36,824 nt of DNA from Hyphococcus sp. (GCA_021604585.1 BQJG01000034.1:1-36824); one strand, 5' to 3'. Counted from the stretch's first letter, positions 14,636-22,932 are shown. Notes: generated by a model from the sequence alone, not told the origin. Translations and numbers: made by a program.

Positions 14636-16231
14636 TTATCTGTTGCTCAAAAGGCACGCCGCGAACCAGCCGTTGGCGTCAGTCCAGCTTTTCTCAAGCC
14701 GCCAGGGCGTTTGGTTAACGAGCGCTTCAATTTTTTTCATGGTGAATTTGTGAGAATTCTCGCTGTGCAGGGTTTCGCCAGTCTCGAATTCAAATTTCTG
14801 CCCGTCGATAGCGATGACCGTCCGACGTAGTGCGCGCAGATGCATTTCGATGCGGCCAATTTCTTCATTGTAGAACGCATAATGTTCAAAATCGTCAATG
14901 GTCAGTTTCGCGCCGAGTTCGGTTTTCATGCGTGCAAGCAGGTTCATATTGAATGAAGCCGTCACTCCCTTTGCATCGTCATAGGCGGCCTCAAGTACGG
15001 CTTTATCTTTTTCGAGATCAATTCCGAGCAGAAATTGAGCGTTTTCACCCAAGGTCGTGGAAGCGCGCAATAAAAACCCAACAGCGTCTTCCGGAGTCAT
15101 ATTCCCAAGCGTTGATCCTGGAAAATAGCCGAGCCAGTGATCCGGCGTTGGCAATACATTTTTTGGTATCTCAATTGGCGCATAAAAATCTGCGCACACC
15201 GCTGCAACCGGAATTGGCAACACTTGCGCCATGGCGGACGAGCTTTCCAGCAAGTGATCGCGAGAGATGTCCATGGCGACATAGGCTGCCGGATCCTTAA
15301 GCCCGCCAACCAGCCATTCGACTTTTTCGCTGGAGCCAGACCCATACTCAAAGATCGCTGCGCCGCCGCCAATCGAGTCTGTGATCTCTTCGGCGTTGTC
15401 GAGAAAGACCCGTTTTTCCGTGCGCGTTGGGTAATACTCATCAAGCTCGGTAATCTGATCGAACAGCTTTGAGCCGGTTTCATCATAGAAATATTTCGGC
15501 GAAATAGCGCGCGGGCGCTGCGACAGCGCCTTGATCGCGTCGGCGCGAAAGTCGCCGAGGTCAGGATGCAGATCGAGAAAAAAGGCAAGCGGGCCGCAAG
15601 GGGCGATTAATTCGTCAGCAGCGTCGGCAGTGTTGGAATAAGGGATTTTTCGGCTCCTGATAACAGTGGATGAAATGGGGTTTTGCGTGTCGGAGAAAAA
15701 CACCCAGGCTGGCGGTTCTTTCTTTGCCAGCGTCATGGCGCGTTCTGGATCGATGCGAAATGTTGAAAGCGCTTTCACGGCTTCGCTCGCTAACGCTTGG
15801 TCGCCATGGCCGGGGCGATTGAACACGGCAATGGGCACCGCTTGTACGATGTGTCGCCAGTCTTTCCAGCGGTGGAAATTCTCCAACCCGTCTGCGCCCA
15901 TCAGCCAGACAAACGCTGTATGCGGATTAAGCGCTTGCAAGGCGTCCAGCGTGTCGCGCGTATATTTCAAATTGCGGCGACGCTCAAAATCGCTGACCAC
16001 AATGTCCGGATGATTGGCGACGGCGCGGGCGAGCCGCAATCGGTCATCATAGTTGGCGTAATCGGCCGGATCTTTAAGCGGGTTGCCCGGTGTCACCAGC
16101 CACCAGACCGCGTCGAGGCCGAGCCGCTCCAGCGCCTTCAGCGATATTTCGCGATGACCCTGATGCGGCGGGTTAAACGATCCGCCCAAAAGCCCAATGC
16201 GGCGGCGCTCTAGTAATGGCGAGGTCGGCAA
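14636..16231 (-). CDS. NadD-EgtD fusion: nicotinate-nucleotide adenylyltransferase joined to a histidine-methyltransferase-like domain
   Basis: One 531-residue frame encodes two complete enzymes. Residues 1-200 are NadD, which adenylylates nicotinate mononucleotide in NAD synthesis: GGSFNPPHQGH at 16-26, FVWLMGADGLENFHRWKDW at 108-126 and the closing ISSTVIRSR at 186-194. A linker of about 20 residues leads to an EgtD-like methyltransferase (about 215-531), the type that makes trimethylhistidine for ergothioneine: SPKYFYDETGSKLFD at 244-258, EYYPTRTE at 265-272, SAM loop EYGSGSSEK at 295-303, GYFPGSTLGN at 368-377, FNMNLLARM at 427-435 and GRIEMHLRA at 459-467. Between residues 187 and about 275 I find no in-frame ATG, GTG or TTG, so the second domain has no start of its own there. 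Upstream is obgE, downstream rsfS, the usual nadD position. No egtB or egtC is in the window. Confidence 0.92.
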   Translation of the reverse strand: MPTSPLLERRRIGLLGGSFNPPHQGHREISLKALERLGLDAVWWLVTPGNPLKDPADYANYDDRLRLARAVANHPDIVVSDFERRRNLKYTRDTLDALQALNPHTAFVWLMGADGLENFHRWKDWRHIVQAVPIAVFNRPGHGDQALASEAVKALSTFRIDPERAMTLAKKEPPAWVFFSDTQNPISSTVIRSRKIPYSNTADAADELIAPCGPLAFFLDLHPDLGDFRADAIKALSQRPRAISPKYFYDETGSKLFDQITELDEYYPTRTEKRVFLDNAEEITDSIGGGAAIFEYGSGSSEKVEWLVGGLKDPAAYVAMDISRDHLLESSSAMAQVLPIPVAAVCADFYAPIEIPKNVLPTPDHWLGYFPGSTLGNMTPEDAVGFLLRASTTLGENAQFLLGIDLEKDKAVLEAAYDDAKGVTASFNMNLLARMKTELGAKLTIDDFEHYAFYNEEIGRIEMHLRALRRTVIAIDGQKFEFETGETLHSENSHKFTMKKIEALVNQTPWRLEKSWTDANGWFAACLLSNR

Positions 16232-16321
16232 GGGAACTATCCGGGTTGCGGCGCGCCTTACTTAAACGTCTGAAGGGTGGAATCCAACCGGGGACACCAG
16301 ATCTGACCCATCAAAGCCGCG

Positions 16322-17392
16322 TTACGGGGTCCACTCACCGCTATCATTGGTGGGAACATCATCATCCGCAATGACGGGTTCCGGTTTGACGGAAGCGGCG
16401 CGTGACGTAGAGGCCAACGTCATCAGCGTATACAAAAGCGGCGGTAATTCGGCGCCTGTTGCGCCTGAAATCGCGTGGACTTCCTGACCGCAGGCTTCCG
16501 CCAGCGCCGCACGGCGTTCGGTGATTTCCTCCGGCGTCAGCGCGTCAATTTTATTCAGCGCCACCAGTTCGATTTTTCCAGCCAGCTCGCCGCCATAGAG
16601 TTCGAGCTCATTTTTAACCGTTGTGTAGGCGCCAGCCACATCTTCTTGCGTGCCGTCCACCAGATGCAGCAGTGCGGCGCAGCGCTCCACGTGACCGAGG
16701 AAACGGTCGCCGATCCCGGCGCCTTCATGAGCGCCTTCGATCAGTCCGGGAATATCGGCGAGCACGAAACTTTGCCCCTCGCCGACCCGCACCACGCCGA
16801 GATTGGGGTGCAAAGTAGTGAAGGGATAATCGGCGATCTTCGGTTTTGCCGCCGAAACCGCCGCCAGAAATGTCGACTTTCCAGCATTCGGCAATCCAAC
16901 GAGACCGATATCGGCGATCAGTTTCAAGCGCAGCCAGATGGTGCGCTTTTCAATCGGTTGGCCCGGATTGGCGTGGCGCGGCGCACGGTTTGTGGCAGAC
17001 TTGAAGCGCGCATTTCCGAAGCCGCCATTGCCGCCCTTGGCGAGCAAGACGCGCTCGCCGGCGTGATCCAAATCGGCAATCAGCGTTTCTTCGTCTTCTT
17101 CAAAAATCTGCGTGCCGACCGGCACCTTAATGACAAGATCCTCGCCGGAGGCGCCGGTACAGTTTGAACCTTCGCCCGGCCTGCCATTGGCGGCGCGGAA
17201 ATGTTGCTGATAGCGATAGTCGATCAGCGTGTTGAGATTCTCGACCGCCTCGGCCCAGACGTGACCGCCATTGCCGCCATCGCCGCCGTTAGGTCCGCCG
17301 AATTCGACAAACTTCTCGCGGCGAAATGACAGACAGCCATTTCCCCCGGCGCCGCTCTGGACGTAGATTTTGGTGCGATCAAGAAATTTCAT
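16322..17392 (-). CDS. obgE: GTPase ObgE/CgtA
   Basis: An essential GTPase acting in 50S subunit assembly and stress signalling. The 356-residue protein starts with the glycine-rich Obg fold (KIYVQSGAGGNGCLSFRRE, then GGPNGGDGGNGGHVW) and carries the G domain from about residue 160: G1 GLPNAGKST (about 167), the switch/G3 region LADIPGLIEGAHEGAGIG, and G4 ALNKIDAL. The C-terminal tail after the G domain is short and acidic. It is the first gene of the minus-strand cluster and is divergent from the old yellow enzyme gene. proB and proA, which often separate obgE and nadD in alphaproteobacteria, are not here. Confidence 0.97.
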   Translation of the reverse strand: MKFLDRTKIYVQSGAGGNGCLSFRREKFVEFGGPNGGDGGNGGHVWAEAVENLNTLIDYRYQQHFRAANGRPGEGSNCTGASGEDLVIKVPVGTQIFEEDEETLIADLDHAGERVLLAKGGNGGFGNARFKSATNRAPRHANPGQPIEKRTIWLRLKLIADIGLVGLPNAGKSTFLAAVSAAKPKIADYPFTTLHPNLGVVRVGEGQSFVLADIPGLIEGAHEGAGIGDRFLGHVERCAALLHLVDGTQEDVAGAYTTVKNELELYGGELAGKIELVALNKIDALTPEEITERRAALAEACGQEVHAISGATGAELPPLLYTLMTLASTSRAASVKPEPVIADDDVPTNDSGEWTP

Positions 17393-17526
17393 GGGCTGCC
17401 TCTACACCTTTGAGGCGGTCAGGGCCAACCCGATTCTCGGCGGATTCTTTTGCGGGCTGCGCAGACCCCGTGCGTTTTTAAGGGATGGCGGCTAGGGTCG
17501 GCTTTCGCGAATTCAACGGAGTGCGC

Positions 17527-18630
17527 ATGTCCGCCAGTACAGATATCCTGTTCCAGCCTTTCCAATCTCAAAACCTCAGCCTTCCCAACCGCATCGTCAT
17601 GGCGCCGATGACGCGCAGTTTTTCGCCGGGCAATGTTCCGGGCGATGACGTCGCCGCCTATTACCGCCGCCGCGCCGAAGGCGGCGTCGGCCTGATCGTC
17701 ACCGAGGGCGTCTCGACCAATCTCATCACCTCCACCGGCACGCCGAACGTGCCGAATATTGTGACCGATGACGCGAAAGCCAGATGGAAGCGCGTCGTCG
17801 AGGGCGTGCACGGCGCCGGGGGCAAGATCGCGATGCAGCTCTGGCATGAAGGCCCTTATCGCAATCCGGCGAAGACCCAGCACCCCGATGCGCCGTCCTG
17901 GTCAGCCTCCGGCATCAAGGTTCCGGGCAAGCAATTATGGGAGCCGATGAACGAGGCGGAAGTCGAAACTGCGATTACAGAATTCGTCGCTGCCGCCTTA
18001 GCGGCCAAAGAGGCCCGCTTCGACGCGATCGAATTTCACGGCGCGCACTCTTACCTGCTCGACAGTTTTTTCTGGGACCAAAGCAATCAGCGCGCCGATC
18101 AATGGGGCGGCGACTGGACCGGACGCACGCGCTTTGCCTGCGAGATCATCCGCCGCACGCGGGCGAAGCTTGGCGCCGACTTCCCGCTGATCATTCGCCT
18201 GTCGCAATGGAAACAACAGGATTTCGCAGCAAAAGCCGCCGCTACTCCAAAAGAAATGGAACAATGGCTGACGCCGCTGGTTGATGCGGGAATCGATATT
18301 TTCCATTGCTCGCAGCGGCGCTTCTGGGAGGCCGACTTTGAAGGCTCGGCGCTCAACTTCGCCGGCTGGGCCAAGAAGCTTACCGGCAAACCGTCAATTT
18401 CGGTCGGCTCCGTCGGCCTGTCCGGCGAGTTCACCGCCGCCTATGCCGGCGAGGCGTCAACGCCAGCAAGTCTTGATGATTTGACGGCGCGCATGGAGCG
18501 CGAAGAGTTTGATCTCATCGCTGTCGGGCGGGCCTTGCTGCAGGACCCGGATTGGGCGTTGAAGATCCGCGACAGTCGCAATGACGAACTGATGACTTTC
18601 ACCAAGGACGCCCTCGACAAGCTTTATTAG
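17527..18630 (+). CDS. Old yellow enzyme family NADH:flavin oxidoreductase
   Basis: An FMN-dependent ene-reductase of about 367 residues that reduces activated C=C bonds, typically in electrophile detoxification. Visible: the N-terminal LPNRIVMAPMTRS, the substrate-binding region EFHGAHSYLLDSFFWDQSN with its histidine pair, NQRADQWGGDWTGRTRF, and the FMN-phosphate-binding end FDLIAVGRALLQDPDW. I take the ATG at 17527, which has GGAG 5 bases upstream; the frame continues upstream to 17485 but without a good ribosome site. A glutathione S-transferase gene starts 11 bases after the stop, so the two probably form a small detoxification operon. Confidence 0.93.
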   Translation: MSASTDILFQPFQSQNLSLPNRIVMAPMTRSFSPGNVPGDDVAAYYRRRAEGGVGLIVTEGVSTNLITSTGTPNVPNIVTDDAKARWKRVVEGVHGAGGKIAMQLWHEGPYRNPAKTQHPDAPSWSASGIKVPGKQLWEPMNEAEVETAITEFVAAALAAKEARFDAIEFHGAHSYLLDSFFWDQSNQRADQWGGDWTGRTRFACEIIRRTRAKLGADFPLIIRLSQWKQQDFAAKAAATPKEMEQWLTPLVDAGIDIFHCSQRRFWEADFEGSALNFAGWAKKLTGKPSISVGSVGLSGEFTAAYAGEASTPASLDDLTARMEREEFDLIAVGRALLQDPDWALKIRDSRNDELMTFTKDALDKLY

Positions 18631-18641
18631 GAACCCTCTTT

Positions 18642-19310
18642 ATGCTGATTGTTCACCATCTCGAAAATTCGCGCTCGCAGCGCATCCTCTGGCTACTGGA
18701 AGAGCTCGGCGCTCCCTATGAGATCAAGCACTATGAGCGCGACAAGAAATCCAATCTCGCGCCGCCAGAACTGAAAAAGATTCACCCGCTCGGCAAGTCG
18801 CCAGTGATCGAAGACAATGGCAAAATATTTGCCGAGACTGGCGCGATGATTGAGCATATTCTCGACGATTACGGGCAAGGCAAACTGCGTCCTGACGCAG
18901 GAACACCTGCCTTTGATCAGTATCGCTATTGGCTGCACGCAGCCGAAGGCAGCTACATGCCGTCGCTGGTGATGACGTTGTTTCTCAACCGCATGGAAAC
19001 GGCGCCGATGCCGTTTTTCGCGCGCCCCATCGCCAAGAAACTCGTCGCCGCCGTGCGCGAGGGGTATCTCAATCACACCATGAAGGCGCAATATGATTTT
19101 CTTGAAAATGCGCTGGCGAGTTCGCCATGGCTGGCTGGAGACGACATTACCGGCGCTGACATCATTATGAGTTTTCCGGTGGAGGCGTTTTCCGCGCGCG
19201 GCAACGCAGGCGCATATGCCAATATCGCCGCCTATCTGATGCGCTTCCAGGCGCGGCCCGCCTACCACCGCGCACTGGAACGCGGCGGTCCATACGCGCT
19301 GATGAAGTAG
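18642..19310 (+). CDS. Glutathione S-transferase family protein
   Basis: The 222-residue protein has a thioredoxin-like N-terminal domain (IVHHLENSRSQRILWLLEEL with the SRSQR serine in the glutathione-binding position, then IHPLGKSPVIED and FAETGAMIEHIL) and an all-helical C-terminal domain (about residues 90-222, with WLAGDDITGADIIMSFPVEA). The conserved LGKSPV proline and the E-T-GA loop fit GSH binding. It conjugates or reduces substrates with glutathione in the cytoplasm; substrate unknown. It is 11 bases downstream of the old yellow enzyme gene, and gshB for glutathione synthesis is also in the window. Confidence 0.93.
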   Translation: MLIVHHLENSRSQRILWLLEELGAPYEIKHYERDKKSNLAPPELKKIHPLGKSPVIEDNGKIFAETGAMIEHILDDYGQGKLRPDAGTPAFDQYRYWLHAAEGSYMPSLVMTLFLNRMETAPMPFFARPIAKKLVAAVREGYLNHTMKAQYDFLENALASSPWLAGDDITGADIIMSFPVEAFSARGNAGAYANIAAYLMRFQARPAYHRALERGGPYALMK

Positions 19311-19428
19311 CGTGCTTTCACCTGTCACATATTTGTGTGCCGCCGGCCATGGGGACGCCATATTCGCGACTTCCTTTCGTCACTGGGGTTTCCTAGATAG
19401 GGCCTGACGAAACGCCCCGGAGGGTTTG

Positions 19429-20220
19429 ATGAGTTTTGCGCTTTTATCTGCGATTTCCCTGATGTGCGCCGATGGCGCGAGCGCGGCGCGGCCGCTTGCG
19501 GCTTTACCCGTGATAAGCGCCGCAGCAGCTGTACAGGAACAGGAAACTGCCGCGGAGGGGATCAAGGTTGAAGAGATTACTCTGCAACCAGCCATGCCCG
19601 CGGACAGCGATGCTGCCGTTGCACCCTCTACCGAAGTGCAGAATGATGGTGCGCATGACGGCCCTCTCGCAATGGAAAATGAAAGCGACGAGGCCATCAG
19701 CGAAAAACTGATCGCCTGGCTGGAAAGCGTCGATACGCTGAAGGGCGATTTCACCCAGATAGCCCCGTCGGGCGCCATATCCGAAGGCAAGTTTTATTTG
19801 CGCCGTCCCGGATTCTTGCGGTTTGAATATGAGCCGCCAACGCCATTGCTGATCGTCGCCAATGGCGGCTTGGTCTATGTGCGCGATAATGACCTCGAAA
19901 CAACCGACTCTTATCCTACAGGGAAAACGCCGCTGAAATTTCTGCTCGCCAAAAAGATTGATCGAGATGACGCAAAAGTCATTCGCGTCGATCGGGGCGT
20001 TGACACAGTTGCGGTCACATTTGCATCAACAGATGAAGAAACCGAAGGCGAACTGACCATTATCGCCGACGCACCTGACTTTGCTTTGCGCCGTTGGATT
20101 GTGCGCGACCTGCAGGGCGGAACTACGGTTGTTACATTAAGCGACGTCGTTTCCGGTGAGCGCATCGCCATGAGCCTATTCGCCACACCTGACGCTGGCG
20201 GTCGCTTCCTCAACCGATAA
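19429..20220 (+). CDS. lolA: LolA-like outer-membrane lipoprotein carrier protein with extended N-terminus
   Basis: LolA ferries lipoproteins through the periplasm from LolCDE to the outer membrane. The 263-residue protein has the LolA core from about residue 90: the family entry LKGDFTQ, then GKFYLRRPGFLRFEYEPP, ILIVANGGLVYVRDND-like strand VANGGLVYVRDND, and TPLKFLLAKKI. The first 25 residues look like a signal peptide. Between them lie about 60 low-complexity acidic residues (Glu/Ala/Pro/Asp-rich) that make it longer than the usual 200-residue LolA. The ATG at 19429 has GGAGG 5 bases upstream; a TTG just before it is less likely. The gene stands alone, followed by a small-RNA-like region. 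Confidence 0.88.
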   Translation: MSFALLSAISLMCADGASAARPLAALPVISAAAAVQEQETAAEGIKVEEITLQPAMPADSDAAVAPSTEVQNDGAHDGPLAMENESDEAISEKLIAWLESVDTLKGDFTQIAPSGAISEGKFYLRRPGFLRFEYEPPTPLLIVANGGLVYVRDNDLETTDSYPTGKTPLKFLLAKKIDRDDAKVIRVDRGVDTVAVTFASTDEETEGELTIIADAPDFALRRWIVRDLQGGTTVVTLSDVVSGERIAMSLFATPDAGGRFLNR

Positions 20221-20318
20221 AGCCTTCTGTTTCAGGTTGGCGCCAATGAGAAATCGCCCCAGCGCACAGCTTGCCATTTTGTAACAGAGTCACACGCAAG
20301 TTTTTTCTGCCTTTCCTA

Positions 20319-20348
20319 TTGAAAAACTGGCTGGTGATGCGTTAATGT
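20319..20348 (+). promoter_or_regulatory. Predicted sigma70-type promoter of the small RNA
   Basis: TTGAAA (20319-20324) is followed after 17 bases by TTAATG (20342-20347), or after 18 bases by TAATGT. The spacing is ideal and the expected transcript start near 20354 leads straight into a segment that ends at a perfect intrinsic terminator. Confidence 0.5.
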
Positions 20349-20353
20349 AACAG

Positions 20354-20500
20354 TACGCGATGGGCATAGGATGTTGGGCCGGCGTTGCCCCCCCGCTTGC
20401 AGGCCCGATAGTCGATCGCGTCGCCGGAATATCCCCTCCCGGCGTAGGCGCAACAGCGCAGCTTGGCGTCCGATCCCTGAAAAGATCGGACGCCTTTTTT
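20354..20500 (+). ncRNA. Candidate small RNA of about 147 bases
   Basis: A promoter-like site and a perfect terminator bracket a segment with no open reading frame of note. Besides the terminator it can form GGGCC/GGCCC around a C-rich loop, CGCCGG/CCGGCG near 20422-20444, and GCGC-AACA-GCGC at 20448-20459. The size is close to 6S RNA, but I cannot match the 6S open-bubble structure by eye, and the SRP RNA signature is absent. It could instead be a leader/attenuator for the gene at 20608. Confidence 0.5.
20465..20500 (+). terminator. Perfect intrinsic terminator
   Basis: GGCGTCCGATC (20465-20475) and GATCGGACGCC (20484-20494) form an uninterrupted 11-bp stem with loop CCTGAAAA, followed by six T. 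It is 245 bases after the lolA stop and 108 before the next start codon, so it most likely ends the small RNA. Confidence 0.9.
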
Positions 20501-20607
20501 ATCGGATTCATGCCTCACAGCCCCCCCCTGTTTTGACCGGCGTTGGCTGTCTATGTGAGAGGCGAACAGCCCCCTAACGGAGGGCGCAATTTTGTGGGCG
20601 TAAAGCG

Positions 20608-21204
20608 ATGGACGAGAACGAGCTGGAAGACCTTGAACGCGAACTGCCGGGCCTCGCGCGACTGTCGCGATTCGCCCGCTCTCTCGACCGGATCCCGTGG
20701 TTCGCCAATATCGGCGAAAAGCTCACTCTTGGCGCACGGGCCGCCGCAGAGGATTATTGCTCAGGCCTTGGTTTTCCTGACGCCGAGATCGCCATGCTCA
20801 TGGATTGGGAAGACGCCGCCTCCGTCGCCGAAAGCCTCGACTGGCAAAGCCAGGCCTGGGAGGCCGAGGAATCCCTTCGTGCGGAACTGACCGGGCGCGC
20901 GCTGGAAATCCTCTCTGAGGATGCGCTTCGTATCGGCATGGCGCTGATCGCCGAGAAAGTGGCTGATCCTGCCAAAGAAGCGGTGGAAGAGCTGTCTTAT
21001 CTCAGCGATCTCGACGATGAGCAGATCAAGACCCTTTGCGTCGGCGCAGCGGTGCAGGCCGCCAATGGCGCAGCGCTGGCGCTGATCGCCGCCGAGGACA
21101 GCGACTTTGACGCTGAAAACCATCCGTTCGCTGCAAAATTCCGGTTATTTGAGTTTGGCCGCTGGCCCGTTTCCATTACCGGCTCGTCATTCAACCTGTT
21201 CTGA
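20608..21204 (+). CDS. Unrecognised 198-residue acidic helical protein
   Basis: No family recognised. The protein is strongly acidic (opening DENELEDLERELPG) and rich in Ala, Leu and Glu in helix-like runs (WEAEESLRAELTGRALEILS, IGMALIAEKVADPAKEAVEE); there is no signal peptide or clear membrane segment. The C-terminal section turns aromatic (FAAKFRLFEFGRWPVSI). Codon use matches the surroundings. The ATG at 20608 has only a weak ribosome site; GGAGGG lies 24 bases upstream. Its last 14 bases overlap the 3' end of the convergent TauE/SafE gene. The leader contains alternative stems and a terminator, hinting at control after transcription starts. Confidence 0.78.
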   Translation: MDENELEDLERELPGLARLSRFARSLDRIPWFANIGEKLTLGARAAAEDYCSGLGFPDAEIAMLMDWEDAASVAESLDWQSQAWEAEESLRAELTGRALEILSEDALRIGMALIAEKVADPAKEAVEELSYLSDLDDEQIKTLCVGAAVQAANGAALALIAAEDSDFDAENHPFAAKFRLFEFGRWPVSITGSSFNLF

Positions 21205-21961
21205 CGCCTATTGCAGCGGCGATCAGCAAATAGATCGCTATGGCGGTCAGGATCGCTTTGAACCCGCGCCTGAAAGTCGCCTCCGGCATGGCGCGCAAAT
21301 AATGCGTGCCCGCATAGGTGCCGGCGAAGCCCGAAATCAAGATCGCCGCGATCAGCCATGCCCATTCGGTGTAGGCAAAGCCGAGCAGGCCAAAAGCGGT
21401 GATCTTGGTCACATGCTGGATCACCATGGCCGCCGCATGAGTGGCGACGATATTGAGCCGTGCGAGCGCTGTCGCCGACAACATGGTCGCCGCGATTGGC
21501 CCGGTGGCGCCAAAAAACATCGTTAGAAAGCCCGCCGCGACGCCAGTGAGGAAAAATGTCCAGACGCCCGGAGCGAAACTTTTCGGTTTCGGCCCCCACA
21601 CGGTGAACAAAATAAACGCTCCGACCCCGCCGCGCAGGAGCCAGACCGGCGCATCGACCGCCAGCCGTCCGCCAAGGCCAGCGCCGACCAGGCCGCCAAG
21701 GCTGAAAATGGCGACAATTCGCCAAACCACGTCTTTGCGCTGGAGATATAGCCGCCCGGCATTCGCCCCGGCCTGGGCCGCGCCATGGACTGGAATGACG
21801 GCGGCGGCCGGAAACACCGCGCTCATGACCGCCAGCAACGCCAGCCCGCCGCCAAGACCAAAGGCCGCAGTCAGCGCAGCGGTGAAAAAGCTGGCCACAA
21901 TCACCAGCCCCGCCGCCCACAGGGCGACGCTTTCGGGGAGCAATTGGGCGAGGACTTCCAT
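21191..21961 (-). CDS. TauE/SafE family sulfite/anion exporter-like permease
   Basis: The 256-residue protein has about eight hydrophobic segments and the duplicated TauE/SafE pattern: first half GLGGGLALLAVMSAVFP and PVHGAAQAGANAGR, second half GVAAGFLTMFFGATGPIAAT and THAAAMVIQHVTKITAFGLL. These permeases move sulfite, sulfonates or other small anions across the inner membrane; the substrate here is not predictable. The ATG at 21961 is the only reasonable start. It converges on and overlaps the 198-residue gene by 14 bases and is divergent from xth, whose start is 167 bases away. Confidence 0.9.
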   Translation of the reverse strand: MEVLAQLLPESVALWAAGLVIVASFFTAALTAAFGLGGGLALLAVMSAVFPAAAVIPVHGAAQAGANAGRLYLQRKDVVWRIVAIFSLGGLVGAGLGGRLAVDAPVWLLRGGVGAFILFTVWGPKPKSFAPGVWTFFLTGVAAGFLTMFFGATGPIAATMLSATALARLNIVATHAAAMVIQHVTKITAFGLLGFAYTEWAWLIAAILISGFAGTYAGTHYLRAMPEATFRRGFKAILTAIAIYLLIAAAIGVRTG

Positions 21962-22128
21962 GGCCGAAGGGTCTACGCCGCGCCGCTGGATTTCTGCAAT
22001 CGCCGCCCTGACCGGACGCTTCTTCCTCGCTCGCCTTGACGGTCCACGGCCCGGCCCGTATGGCGAACCTAACCCACCGGCCCTGCCTGACCCGCCCCTC
22101 CCTGGCCCCTATGCGTGAAGCGAGCTGC

Positions 22129-22932
22129 ATGAAAATCACCAGCTGGAACATTAATTCTATCCGCCTACGGATCGATCTTGTGACCCGGTTCATGAAAGAA
22201 GAAGCGCCGGATGTTTTGTGCTTGCAGGAAATCAAGTGCGTTGATGACAGCTTCCCGGCTAAAGCGATCCGCGATGCGGGTTACGAGCATCAAGCGGTAT
22301 TCGGACAGTCCGGCTATCATGGCGTCGCCATCGTCTCGCGGCTGCCGCTAAAAAATATCGAACGGCATGATTTTTGCGCCAAAGGCGACTCGCGCCACAT
22401 CGCCGCGAGCCTGCCCGGCGGCATACGCGTGCATAATTTTTACGTTCCCGCTGGCGGTGATGAACCCGACCGCAAGGTCAACGAGAAGTTCGGCCACAAG
22501 CTCGACTTTCTCGATGAGATGACCACGTGGTTTGGCGAGTTAGGACCGCGCTCAAAATCGGTGCTGGTCGGCGACCTCAATGTTGCGCCGCGCGAGCATG
22601 ATGTCTGGTCGCACAAACAATTACTGAAGGTCGTCTCGCACACGCCCATCGAAGTTGAAAAGCTCCGTCAAGTTATCGACGCGCATGGGTGGATTGATGT
22701 TGCGCGCGAGCTGATTTGCGAACCGGAAAAGCTCTACACATGGTGGTCTTACCGGGCGAAAGACTGGAAGGCGTCCAATCGCGGCCGCCGCCTTGATCAT
22801 ATCTGGGTCAGCCCGGCGCTCAAAAAAGCCGCGCTGTCCGGCGGACGCGACGCATATCAGATTCATGAAGACGCACGCGGCTGGGAGCGACCATCCGATC
22901 ACGCGCCGGTATCGCTGACGCTTCAGCTTTGA
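22129..22932 (+). CDS. xth: Exodeoxyribonuclease III
   Basis: A 267-residue AP endonuclease/3'-5' exonuclease of the ExoIII (exonuclease-endonuclease-phosphatase) fold used in base excision repair. The catalytic residues are in the expected motifs: KITSWNINSIR at the start (Asn), CLQEIKC (metal-binding Glu, about residue 34), SGYHGVAI, VGDLNVAP (Asp/Asn), LDHIWVS and the closing SDHAPV (Asp-His). I choose the ATG at 22129 because the family starts at MKITSWN; an in-frame ATG six codons upstream (22111) is possible. It stands alone; its 3' end faces the second dispersed repeat. Confidence 0.95.
   Translation: MKITSWNINSIRLRIDLVTRFMKEEAPDVLCLQEIKCVDDSFPAKAIRDAGYEHQAVFGQSGYHGVAIVSRLPLKNIERHDFCAKGDSRHIAASLPGGIRVHNFYVPAGGDEPDRKVNEKFGHKLDFLDEMTTWFGELGPRSKSVLVGDLNVAPREHDVWSHKQLLKVVSHTPIEVEKLRQVIDAHGWIDVARELICEPEKLYTWWSYRAKDWKASNRGRRLDHIWVSPALKKAALSGGRDAYQIHEDARGWERPSDHAPVSLTLQL

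Noticed and set aside
20997..22235. 412-codon minus-strand frame over the TauE/SafE gene and its upstream region
   Set aside because: The true TauE/SafE frame has proper membrane helices and motifs; this frame is arginine/glycine/tryptophan-rich, typical of out-of-frame reading in GC-rich DNA.
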